The translations under genes and the position numbers were made by a program. This document shows, one piece after another, positions 8,538 to 17,884 of a DNA stretch of 62,464 bases (positions are counted from its first letter, which is position 1; every line of letters begins with the position of its first letter). Origin of the DNA: Bacteroidales bacterium (GTDB taxonomy: Bacteria; Bacteroidota; Bacteroidia; Bacteroidales; UBA1715); assembly GCA_024402335.1 (NCBI GenBank), contig JAKSTZ010000017.1, forward strand, positions 1 to 62,464, read 5' to 3'. The notes below the pieces were generated by a model that was given only the letters and a program-made list of their open reading frames with translations, ran no database searches and was not told the DNA's origin.

Positions 8538-10601
8538 ATGAAACACATAGTTATATTACTTTATCTGATTATTACAATTATTCTTGCAATTGCTACCGTT
8601 TTTGAAGCAATTTATGGTACAACATTCATAAGCACCTATTGTTATCAATCGTCTTGGTTCTTTGCACTTTGGGCTGTATTAGGCATTTGGGGTGCTATCT
8701 ATATATTTCAAAGAAAACTCTGGAAAAGACCAGCCAGTATTTTACTACACACAGCTTTTATGGTAATGCTTGTAGGGGCCGGAATCACATGGCTATGGGG
8801 AGAAAAAGGTATAGTACATATACGAGAAGGTGAAACTCAACAAAATTTTCTACAAACAAATGACACACTAGTTCGTCCTCTTCCATTTCAAATACGACTG
8901 AATACATTCAATATATCGTATTATCCAGGAACGGAATCTCCTACCAATTACGAAAGTCTTGTATCTATACTTGACGGTACAAAATCTTTCGAACAAACTA
9001 TTTCCATGAATAATATCCTTTCATACAAAGGATATCGATTTTACCAATCTTCTTTCGACGAAGACAAAAAAGGTACATGGCTTAGTGTAAACCACGATCC
9101 TATTGGTATAGGTGTAACATATACTGGATATTTCCTTATGGTAATAGCTATGCTATATGTTCTCGTCTCTCCTAAATGCGGATTTAGAAAACTACTCAAA
9201 CATCCACTTTTACAAAAAGGTATTCTATCTTTAGTACTTGTTTTCTCTGCATTTGCGAACACGCTTTCCGCCCAAGAAAGCGAAACTGTTAAACCAATTT
9301 GGAATCGAGAAACAGCTGATTCTTCCGCCTATTTGCAAATTATCTACAACGATCGTATCGCTCCTTTTAATACACTTGCACGAGATTTCACAACAAAACT
9401 TTATGGAAAACCTTCCTACAAAGGTTTGTCTGCCGAGCAAGTCGTTGGTAGTTGGCTCCTATTTCCCGAAGCATGGGCTAAAGAACCTATGATTCTTATT
9501 AAGGATAAAGAACTACGTGATAAATTAGGTATTACAGAGAAATATGCATGTTACCTTGATTTCTTTGACCAACAAGGCAACTATAAACTAAGAACTCTTT
9601 GGGAACAATCAAAGTCTTCTCGTAAAAATGCCCCTCCTTCGGCATTACAAAAGGCTATCACCCAAGTTGATGAAAAAGTTGCGCTTATTTCCATGCTACA
9701 ACAAGGAGAACTAATACAAAAACTTCCACCAACAATAGCTCCTTTACCACAGCAAAAAATTATTGCTGAAATATGGTATAATAAAATTCCTTTCTGCAAA
9801 ATCCTCTTTATGGCAAATCTTACCATAGGAATTATCATTTTCGTTTTTCTCTGTGCACAAATTGTACGTAACTCAACAAATTCATCACCGAAAATAAATA
9901 AGATTTTCTCTTTTCTACTCATCATATCTTTTCTATTCCACACCTTTGGCATGGGACTTCGATGGTACATAAGCGGACGAATTCCTTTAGGAAATGGATA
10001 CGAAACCATGATGTTTATTGCATGGTGTATCTTATGTATCGCACTCATTCTCCGAAACAAATTTAGATTGTGTGTTGCTTTTGGCTTCCTTTTATCTGGA
10101 TTTACACTTTTAGTTGCATATTTGGGACAAAACAATCCACAAATCACTTCTTTAATGCCAGTCTTGCATTCTCCTATTTTAAGCATTCACGTCTCTGTTC
10201 TTATGATAGCATACGCACTATATGGGTTTATTACATTACAGGGAATGCTCGCATTATACCTGCATTTTCACAATAACAAGCTTTATCAGGAGCAAATAAA
10301 TACACTTACAATTTTTAGTAAGCTGCTTTTATATCCGGCTACATTTCTTATGGGTATCGGCATTTTTGTAGGTGCAATTTGGGCAAATATTTCTTGGGGA
10401 AATTACTGGTCCTGGGATCCAAAAGAGACATGGGCTCTTATAACCTTTTTAGTATATGCTGCAGGATTTCATTCCGAATCAATTGGTAAATTCAACAAGT
10501 CTGCGTTTTTCCACACATACATGATTTTTGCCTTTCTTACTGTTCTTATGACATATTTCGGAGTGAATAATCTTCTTGGTGGTATGCATTCATATAAGTA
10601 A
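8538..10601 (+). CDS. ccsBA: Fused CcsB/ResB-CcsA cytochrome c maturation protein (system II)
   Basis: 687 residues, polytopic. The N-terminal part (residues 1 to about 230) has four hydrophobic segments around a periplasmic ResB-like region with SYKGYRFYQSSFDEDKKGTWLSV, typical of CcsB/ResB. A periplasmic stretch of about 180 residues follows, then a CcsA half with many membrane spans. The heme-handling WWD motif is clear at residues 620-632 (WGNYWSWDPKETW), and conserved His residues occur in HTFGMGLRW, HVSVLMIAY and HSESIG. Such fusions transport heme outward and ligate it to CxxCH apoproteins; Helicobacter CcsBA is the well-known example. At 687 residues it is shorter than the fusions I recall, mainly in the ResB part. 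It is the last gene of the operon and its likely clients are the cytochromes at 3916 and 6679. Its stop abuts the stop of the convergent protease gene. Confidence 0.93.
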   Translation: MKHIVILLYLIITIILAIATVFEAIYGTTFISTYCYQSSWFFALWAVLGIWGAIYIFQRKLWKRPASILLHTAFMVMLVGAGITWLWGEKGIVHIREGETQQNFLQTNDTLVRPLPFQIRLNTFNISYYPGTESPTNYESLVSILDGTKSFEQTISMNNILSYKGYRFYQSSFDEDKKGTWLSVNHDPIGIGVTYTGYFLMVIAMLYVLVSPKCGFRKLLKHPLLQKGILSLVLVFSAFANTLSAQESETVKPIWNRETADSSAYLQIIYNDRIAPFNTLARDFTTKLYGKPSYKGLSAEQVVGSWLLFPEAWAKEPMILIKDKELRDKLGITEKYACYLDFFDQQGNYKLRTLWEQSKSSRKNAPPSALQKAITQVDEKVALISMLQQGELIQKLPPTIAPLPQQKIIAEIWYNKIPFCKILFMANLTIGIIIFVFLCAQIVRNSTNSSPKINKIFSFLLIISFLFHTFGMGLRWYISGRIPLGNGYETMMFIAWCILCIALILRNKFRLCVAFGFLLSGFTLLVAYLGQNNPQITSLMPVLHSPILSIHVSVLMIAYALYGFITLQGMLALYLHFHNNKLYQEQINTLTIFSKLLLYPATFLMGIGIFVGAIWANISWGNYWSWDPKETWALITFLVYAAGFHSESIGKFNKSAFFHTYMIFAFLTVLMTYFGVNNLLGGMHSYK

Positions 10602-13600
10602 CTATCGTTCTAACAATAGTTTACCATATTTCTTACCTAATGACATTGTCGATGGCAAAGAAAGTGTTTCCCATTCCGATTTATTATCGAAATCTAAATA
10701 ATACAAATATGCACCATTCGGTAATACAACACCTCTATCGTCACGGCCATCCCAATACATATCAATAGTATTGGTACCTACATGAACATTAGCCAATGGC
10801 AACGTTTTTACTTGACGACCTTCGCTATCGCAAATCAGAATCCGTGCATGACTTGGGACATCACTGCCAGTTAACACAAATCGGAATGTCGTAAATTCCT
10901 TACATGGATTTGGATAATTGTATAATACAGAAACTTTCCGTTCTTGACTTATTTCGAACTGAACAACATACTCATGAGACGCCGCAGCATTACCAGTAAC
11001 ATCATGTGCGTTTACGTGAAGTTCATACAAACCATCTGTTTCAAATGTCGGCGTACAAAGCACACGGCAGATATTTTTCTCAACGTCTCCTATAACCATG
11101 ATCAATGAACTATCCGAAAAATTATAAAATATCTGCTCGCCTGTTAAAACATTTTCAATGTACACCGTGTATAAACTAGTATCGCATACAGAGAAATATT
11201 TGTTTTCATCAAACAATGTGATCTGAATAGTTGGCGAAGCCGATACATTATCACCATTTATCACATGACGACCATCAACAAGAACATCCAACACAGGTGC
11301 TTTTTCATCTATCGACACAGAAAATGATAAATGATAGATATTGTTAAAATGAGTCAACTCTGGTACATCATATTCACCTGTTTCGGGATTTACAGGGTTA
11401 AATTCCACTTTCATGGTATAATTCCCATTAAATGTACGCGTTGAAATATATACACTGTCCACTATATGTTCATACGCCTCCACCTTACCTATTTGTTTAT
11501 ATTGCAGATATGCAACTTCATTCTGCTCATTTCGTATTTCATACAATACCAATAAACTATCACCTACAGCGGATGTAATATTTTGTGCAGAAACAACCAC
11601 AAGAATAGAATCTCCTTGCTCAACTTCCGGAGAATTGAATGTAAACGCATATTCAGGGGTAACAGCCAACTCTATTTGCGGATCATAATAAACTTTCCAT
11701 GAATTCAACTCTATTGGAGTACGACTTGAATCCTGCATATAACAAGATAATTGCAGACGAGAAAAATATTCTGGCTTGATAATCGTATCCAAACCATCCC
11801 ATTCTTCATCGAACATATTTCGAATAACATATGATTCATCATCATCCATTACACCAAAAATCGATAAATATGAATAATCCTTGTCTGTTTTAGTTGCATC
11901 CCATTGAACTGAATAATATGTTTTTGCAGGACCAATAAACGGACTTGTAACATATCCATCATCGTGATTTGCCGACAACTGTTTCGTAAAACGTATTAAA
12001 TCTGTTGGAGATGTTCCAACGACTTCTTCACAAGTTTGTGGTTGCCCTTTTTGTACGTAAAAAATATACGGGAAATCGTCTGGGGTGGTTTTATACTTGC
12101 TAAAACCTAATGATTCCATAGCATCTTTTAATGAGGCATCCCAAGACTGACAATATGGTTGTTTGAAACTATAACACATGATGTGTGCACCCGAAGGCAC
12201 CGAATCCATCAAGAACTTAGCTAAAGCTCTTTGCGATGCGACACTATTAGAAGTAAATGCTAAATGATAACGAACACGTCCATTTGCAGACGGATAATTT
12301 CGTTGACCATAGTTTGTCTTATTCGACATCCAAATATCCAACGATGTGGAATCCATAACAATTACATGCAAAGCCGGTGACGACAAAGGGAAACCGCTGT
12401 TTTCACGCAATGTTGCATCTTCAACAAACAAACACTCAAAATATTCTTTTTCTGTGCTACAATTACCACGAGTTTGCAGTAAAATCTCGTGTGGAACACT
12501 CATAAATGAATATTGTTTTGTTGTATCGTTATATTCCATTCTTGTCAGGCTATTGTCACTAAATTGCTTTCTATGAATCTGTGCCCAGCCTGATTTTCCT
12601 TTTTCAAAGGTAAATGACGAAGTATTCCATTTAACCGAATCCAAAGTCGTAACTCGCCAGAAATATGTTGTTCCGTCAATGAATTTCATGTCCGGTTTCC
12701 ATGACACTAAAGCTTTCCCTTCCAACGCAACTACCGCACTCTGCATTAACGGAGAATTGAACTCTGTAGTAGTGTCTATTTCTACCTGAACTTTTGATGG
12801 AGAATTAAATGCATCAACAGAAGACATTTGTAATGTGATCGTATCTGTAGGAATTATCGCAAAATTTGGTGGATACACGGGCGAAACATCACGCGTACTG
12901 ATAAAGAACGTATGCGATGTTGTATTATTTGATTCAGAAATCTCTTCAATCTCATTTGCATAATCAACATCTACTTGTACCGTATAATCCCCTGACGAAA
13001 CCCAGTCCATATCTATCAAAAAATCTACCGATTCACGGCAATACGATCCTGTAACAACGGTATCTATTGTATATTGTTCTCCTGCCGAAGAAGTCAATAT
13101 CATTTTCATGCCATACTTTGCTCCTATAGCACGTCCATTATTAGCGACACTAACTGAAATGGTAAATTGCTCCATATCAGTAGTAACATGAGACGGAGAA
13201 ACTGTTATAGATGATTCATCTAATGCAAGATCTGGCAAATTAAATGAATGAAGCGCAACAGCAGGATCACCATTTAATGTGAAGCCCATAATTCCATCAT
13301 ATAAATCTTCATATATTAACGAACGATTTGATACATCGCATAAGGTTTTTGCAATGCAGGTTCCTATTGGTTTCCCATAATTCGAGAACGCTATATTTCG
13401 CATAAAAGAAGATGAAAATATATTCAAATATGAAGGACTACCCGCTCCAACATTTGCCAGAAATCCTATGGCTCCACGATTCTCGGCAAACACCCAAATT
13501 TTACTCACATTATAGTCATTGTCAGCAAAAATATCACCCGAATAACATGAATTCGCCAGCACTAATGGGTATTTCCCTTGATTATCAAATTGAGAAGGAT

Positions 13601-15497
13601 GGTCAACACTTTGATCAAATCCACTACCGGAAGCATGACCAAAGAATGTCATTAACGTAGTTCCTTCATTCATATATTTTCGTATCGCTTCTGGCTCCGT
13701 AGTTTCGTACACATCGGAACTTTCTTTGTAAAACGAATGAACATTTGCTCCAAAATACTCTTTCTGCAAAACATTCGCATACTGTGACAAATAGTAACGA
13801 AATAACGACTGTTCATACAAAGTAGAGCCGCCACCGAAATGAAGCACATTCTTCATCCAAGGCATTGGAATTTGTGCCTCATAATCACGTACTTTTTTAC
13901 GATAGATTGCTACTTCATCTTCCGATTCTGTTGCCAAACGACCTATACCAATAGACGATTGTATACTGTTTTTCCTTGGATCTACTGTATACAACAAATC
14001 GCCCGCAGGATTTCCCATAGGCGGAATTAAGGTTCGTGCATACATAGATTCATTATTCCTGAACGTATTTACATGGAAACCTTTTCCGATTAAAAAGACA
14101 TTTTCAGGCTTCGTTTTCCAATACGCTTGCGCATAGTTTAAAAAACCAATTATTGCATATGGATGTTTCCATACACCATACGCAAATTCATTATAAAGTT
14201 CCTCAATGTCAACCAAAACAACTTTATGTCCCGTTTGCTCTCTATATTGTTTATACAAACGTGCTTGATTCCACAACGATTTTTCAGTGATGATTATGTA
14301 ATCTCCTTGATTCTCTTCCAAAGAGAAATCCATAAATTTACTTTCTGTCGTATTTTTTGTTTGTATTGACCTTATTTCTGTAATTCTTGAGTATGCTTTC
14401 TGTGATAGTACTATACATTTTAGAGACTTTCCCACATTAGGAAGCAAGACCTTATAAACATCATCAACTTTTGTCGTTAATAAACGTAATGCCAATTCCG
14501 GACAATATACAATCGGAGGTTGAGTTCCTGCATTACAATTGGCTATATCCAATAAAATATAATCTGCATCGCTTTCTACCACCGGCATATTAAAAGAATA
14601 CATTGAGAGATTGCTACAACTTGTTTTAGATGGATAAGTAATCTCTACATAAGAAAGTGCGTTTTTATCAGCGGATTTGTCTCCATCAATACTTTGAAAC
14701 GTAAGTGTAGTTGTATTTGCCAATGCCTGCTTGGTTTCAAAAGAACCATGTACTGAATTGTATTCAAAATATGTAGTATCAATTCGAATTGAAGCATCAG
14801 AACTAAGCGTAACCATCACATCGTGTTGCGTTTCAGAGAAACCTGCCAAACCATACGCAACCTTTGCAGGCAAACCTACAGATGTATAATTAGGTGTAGC
14901 CAATGTTTTCTGGGTATTTCCCCCCATATCAAAATAGGCATCAGTCCAACCTTCTGACGGCAAAATATATGGTGAGTTATTGGTTGAGTTAAATGTTGAA
15001 TGATAATTTTGTCTAACTACTCGAAACCAATATGGCGTTGGAGTATAACTACTGTAGTTTGTTGCTCTTGTAGTATCATAACGAGGACTCTCCAACGTAT
15101 TTGCAAACGTCAAAAAATACGAAGCCGTATCGCTATACAAACTATATTCCTCATTGATAGGACGTCTGGTAGAATATACACGTGAATCTAACCAGCCTGT
15201 ATTTCCACCTTCAGCATAAAATTCAAAGTAGTCTGTTGTACGAAAAATACCATCTGCCTGAGCAGACACGAACAATGGTAGAACCTTCCCATTATGTATA
15301 ACCTGAAGATTTCTATGGTCAAAATCACCAACAGAGATGCCATTTGCCACAAGATCTGCATACGTAACCCTATACACACCTTCCGATGTTATAGGAATAC
15401 GATAATACTTCTGTGAATAATCAATCCAAGCATTTGAGTACTGTCCAAAAGACAAGTAACCAACAAGTAGAAAAACTATGAAAAGAAAACGTTTCAT
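10602..15497 (-). CDS. C25 gingipain-type cysteine protease with T9SS C-terminal domain, PorU-like
   Basis: 1631 residues. Signal peptide ends near LSFGQ. A PorU-type N-terminal beta region is followed by a C25 protease domain with the catalytic His in FFGHASGSG (His621) and the nucleophile in LANSCYSGD (Cys651), 30 residues apart as in gingipains. After it come a CARDB-like Ig domain (about residues 770-860, NNGRAIGAKYGMKMIL), further Ig-like regions and an FlgD-like C-terminal domain with LYNYPNPCKEFTTFRF and NGAYLYYLDF. Core PorU of Porphyromonas is about 1160 residues and acts as T9SS sortase; this protein is longer, and I recall such proteins being named PorU2. It is the third gene of a unit with PorP/SprF and an OmpA protein, two bases after the latter. 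It may be a second sortase or a surface protease. Confidence 0.88.
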   Translation of the reverse strand: MKRFLFIVFLLVGYLSFGQYSNAWIDYSQKYYRIPITSEGVYRVTYADLVANGISVGDFDHRNLQVIHNGKVLPLFVSAQADGIFRTTDYFEFYAEGGNTGWLDSRVYSTRRPINEEYSLYSDTASYFLTFANTLESPRYDTTRATNYSSYTPTPYWFRVVRQNYHSTFNSTNNSPYILPSEGWTDAYFDMGGNTQKTLATPNYTSVGLPAKVAYGLAGFSETQHDVMVTLSSDASIRIDTTYFEYNSVHGSFETKQALANTTTLTFQSIDGDKSADKNALSYVEITYPSKTSCSNLSMYSFNMPVVESDADYILLDIANCNAGTQPPIVYCPELALRLLTTKVDDVYKVLLPNVGKSLKCIVLSQKAYSRITEIRSIQTKNTTESKFMDFSLEENQGDYIIITEKSLWNQARLYKQYREQTGHKVVLVDIEELYNEFAYGVWKHPYAIIGFLNYAQAYWKTKPENVFLIGKGFHVNTFRNNESMYARTLIPPMGNPAGDLLYTVDPRKNSIQSSIGIGRLATESEDEVAIYRKKVRDYEAQIPMPWMKNVLHFGGGSTLYEQSLFRYYLSQYANVLQKEYFGANVHSFYKESSDVYETTEPEAIRKYMNEGTTLMTFFGHASGSGFDQSVDHPSQFDNQGKYPLVLANSCYSGDIFADNDYNVSKIWVFAENRGAIGFLANVGAGSPSYLNIFSSSFMRNIAFSNYGKPIGTCIAKTLCDVSNRSLIYEDLYDGIMGFTLNGDPAVALHSFNLPDLALDESSITVSPSHVTTDMEQFTISVSVANNGRAIGAKYGMKMILTSSAGEQYTIDTVVTGSYCRESVDFLIDMDWVSSGDYTVQVDVDYANEIEEISESNNTTSHTFFISTRDVSPVYPPNFAIIPTDTITLQMSSVDAFNSPSKVQVEIDTTTEFNSPLMQSAVVALEGKALVSWKPDMKFIDGTTYFWRVTTLDSVKWNTSSFTFEKGKSGWAQIHRKQFSDNSLTRMEYNDTTKQYSFMSVPHEILLQTRGNCSTEKEYFECLFVEDATLRENSGFPLSSPALHVIVMDSTSLDIWMSNKTNYGQRNYPSANGRVRYHLAFTSNSVASQRALAKFLMDSVPSGAHIMCYSFKQPYCQSWDASLKDAMESLGFSKYKTTPDDFPYIFYVQKGQPQTCEEVVGTSPTDLIRFTKQLSANHDDGYVTSPFIGPAKTYYSVQWDATKTDKDYSYLSIFGVMDDDESYVIRNMFDEEWDGLDTIIKPEYFSRLQLSCYMQDSSRTPIELNSWKVYYDPQIELAVTPEYAFTFNSPEVEQGDSILVVVSAQNITSAVGDSLLVLYEIRNEQNEVAYLQYKQIGKVEAYEHIVDSVYISTRTFNGNYTMKVEFNPVNPETGEYDVPELTHFNNIYHLSFSVSIDEKAPVLDVLVDGRHVINGDNVSASPTIQITLFDENKYFSVCDTSLYTVYIENVLTGEQIFYNFSDSSLIMVIGDVEKNICRVLCTPTFETDGLYELHVNAHDVTGNAAASHEYVVQFEISQERKVSVLYNYPNPCKEFTTFRFVLTGSDVPSHARILICDSEGRQVKTLPLANVHVGTNTIDMYWDGRDDRGVVLPNGAYLYYLDFDNKSEWETLSLPSTMSLGKKYGKLLLER

Positions 15498-15499
15498 GA

Positions 15500-17881
15500 C
15501 TATTTTGCTTTAAAAATAGCGTCACCTTCGTATTTCTTTAAGTCTTCTTCTGATTGAGATTTAGTTTTAGTTGCAGGTTTCTGCGTACTATTTTGAACCG
15601 GCTTTGATGCTGGTTTTGCAGTTTGTTCTGTTTTAGCAGGAATTGTTTGAACAGGTTGAACCTCTTCCTCGTCATCCACTTCCATAAAAATTATAGGAGA
15701 TGCAGATGCTGGCTTCGGTTTTAATTTTGTCGGATCATCATTAGTTTCATCACCATCGATGAATTGAATTCCACCACCATTTTGTGGTTGTTCACCAAAT
15801 TCTTGTTCCTCTGCTTCTGGCTCCTCACCTTCTTTATACAATGAAGTACCATCAACTTCATCTACCATTTTCTTTTGTGTAGAAATTTCTCGTTTGATTT
15901 CTTCAAACAATTCATTTTCGTATTCAATATCAACAGCAATAATTTCTATCTTACGTTGATATGCAGCAGCTGGACTATACACAGACATCCATTTCTGACG
16001 GCGGTCGGAAATTGCACTCACTTGCGCACCAGAACTTGTATAGAAGGTGTTTTCCATTTTTACAACACCAATAGGTTCATAAATATATTTCAAACTACCT
16101 TTACCTGATTTCGGTTCGTTCTTCAAATATTTATTCAAAACGCCATGATCGTATGCTGTAAAATAATTTTGGATACAAGAAATACGTTTTTTTGCAACAA
16201 TCTCATTATAAGACAAGTTACCTACAGGACTTGCATAACCTTTAAATGCAACAACAATGTCCTGACCGTCTTGCAAAATAACCGACATCAATTCTGCAAA
16301 TAAAGATAGTTTTTCAAACTCTTCCTGTAAATCTTCGAAGAATGTTTCTACCGTACGAGTATCGTATTTCAAACGTTCCGAAGGAGAATACTTCGTATAT
16401 TCCTTTATATACTCACCTTTCTTTGCCAAGAAATCATTGTAAAGATTTTCATAAATCTTATCCGTTACCGAATCTTTCGAACGTGGGTCTGGATAGTCAT
16501 TATCGAAATACAACGTAATTGGTATCAAATCCGTAATACGAGCAATAGAACGACTAATCAAAGAGTGAGAATAAATATCGTTACTATATGCTTTTCCGAT
16601 CAATTTTTCAGAACCTTCACGGTTTGAACACCAATATGCACGTAAAGAGTCGCGAGAATAAGCATAGTACAGGTCATTATATGACGAGTTGATTGGTGCA
16701 CCGATATTTACGGCTTCAGACCAGCGACCATGCGTCAAATCACCTTTTGAAGAAAAGATATCGAAACCACCAAGACTAGTATGCCATTCACTACTGAAAT
16801 ACAACAATGAATCTCGAGAATCGTAGAATGGTGTTACTTCATCACCTAACGTATTAATGTTCTTTCCACAATTTTGTACAGATCCAAAATTTCCTGCTGA
16901 ATCAACCGGTGCATACCATATATCATATCCACCTTTTGAACCTTTACGGTTTGATGCAAAAAACAAATAATCACCTTGTGGAGTATATGCAATCTGCGGC
17001 GTAGTATTACTAGTCTGCGCCATATTTATAGGAGCAGGCAACTTGGTAATATTTGTAAAATCAGCAAATTTAGGATCAAAATCAGCTTTATAAATAGAAC
17101 AATTATAACCTATACATTTACTGAAATAAGCAGTTTTACCATCGTGAGAAAAAGATAAATTATTCACGTGGGCTTTATTGTCTATCAATGTTTTTACAAC
17201 CTTCACATCCTTCCAAACCGAATCGCCTTGACGTGTTGCCTGCATAACACGAGTCAAATAGTTTGCGTAGATATAAGATGTATCTGCTAATTTAGCATCA
17301 AGAGGACGTACACCTGCGAAAAAGAATAAGGTATCGTTATACTGACAAGGAGCATATTCCGCATACATAGAGTTCAAATCCTTGTCATCAGGATGTTTAA
17401 CTTCCAAACCGACAGATTCGCCAACCTTTTGAATTTTCTTTGACAATACAGTTGATTCTTCTTTTGCGCGTTTAGTATAATAATCATTTCTATTTTTATT
17501 CATCTTGTAATGAATATCATACTGTTCCTTAGCTTCTGGATATTTTCCTTGCAACTTCAACATTTCTGCATACCAATAATTTGCAAGACGGAATGTTACA
17601 GAATCTTTTGAAATCGCAATTTTATAGTATTTTTCAGCTTCAGGATAGTTTTGATATCCACGACATGCTTCAGCACAACGGAATGCAATGTTTGGATTAT
17701 CAACATATTGCAATGCTTTTTCGTAGGCTTGGTGCGCACCATAAAAGTTTGAGTGTTCATAGCATGTATCACCCAAAGCGATATAGGCCTCATAATATTG
17801 TTTCTTTCCCTGTCCAAAAACAGAAAAAGAAAGCAACAACGAAAAGAACAATATAGATATATTACGGCTTATCTGATTCAT
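15500..17881 (-). CDS. PorE-like TPR / beta-propeller (PD40) / OmpA-like peptidoglycan-binding protein
   Basis: 793 residues. Signal peptide ends near FGQ. Order of domains: TPR helices at about 28-150 (YEAYIALGDTCYEHSNFYGAHQAYEKAL and following); a PD40/WD40-type propeller at about 170-440 (NLSFSHDGKTAYFSK, TPQGDYLFFASNRKGSKGGYDIWY, LYFSSEWHTSLGGFDIF); an OmpA-like domain at about 450-680, interrupted by a long insert, with LYFDNDYPDP and VVAFKGYASPVGN; and an acidic, Pro/Lys-rich disordered tail of about 110 residues ending FKAK. TPR-propeller-OmpA is the layout of PorE, the T9SS protein linking the PorK/N ring or the OM to peptidoglycan, and of OmpA partners of SprF. The three-base gap to PorP/SprF and two-base gap to the protease indicate one operon. 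Signature OmpA residues are spread out, so peptidoglycan binding is inferred. Confidence 0.88.
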   Translation of the reverse strand: MNQISRNISILFFSLLLSFSVFGQGKKQYYEAYIALGDTCYEHSNFYGAHQAYEKALQYVDNPNIAFRCAEACRGYQNYPEAEKYYKIAISKDSVTFRLANYWYAEMLKLQGKYPEAKEQYDIHYKMNKNRNDYYTKRAKEESTVLSKKIQKVGESVGLEVKHPDDKDLNSMYAEYAPCQYNDTLFFFAGVRPLDAKLADTSYIYANYLTRVMQATRQGDSVWKDVKVVKTLIDNKAHVNNLSFSHDGKTAYFSKCIGYNCSIYKADFDPKFADFTNITKLPAPINMAQTSNTTPQIAYTPQGDYLFFASNRKGSKGGYDIWYAPVDSAGNFGSVQNCGKNINTLGDEVTPFYDSRDSLLYFSSEWHTSLGGFDIFSSKGDLTHGRWSEAVNIGAPINSSYNDLYYAYSRDSLRAYWCSNREGSEKLIGKAYSNDIYSHSLISRSIARITDLIPITLYFDNDYPDPRSKDSVTDKIYENLYNDFLAKKGEYIKEYTKYSPSERLKYDTRTVETFFEDLQEEFEKLSLFAELMSVILQDGQDIVVAFKGYASPVGNLSYNEIVAKKRISCIQNYFTAYDHGVLNKYLKNEPKSGKGSLKYIYEPIGVVKMENTFYTSSGAQVSAISDRRQKWMSVYSPAAAYQRKIEIIAVDIEYENELFEEIKREISTQKKMVDEVDGTSLYKEGEEPEAEEQEFGEQPQNGGGIQFIDGDETNDDPTKLKPKPASASPIIFMEVDDEEEVQPVQTIPAKTEQTAKPASKPVQNSTQKPATKTKSQSEEDLKKYEGDAIFKAK

Positions 17882-17884
17882 ATT

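Noticed and set aside
9581..10186. 201-codon reverse frame opposite ccsBA.
   Set aside because: It lies fully inside a clear membrane protein gene with WWD motif, and its translation has no family feature.
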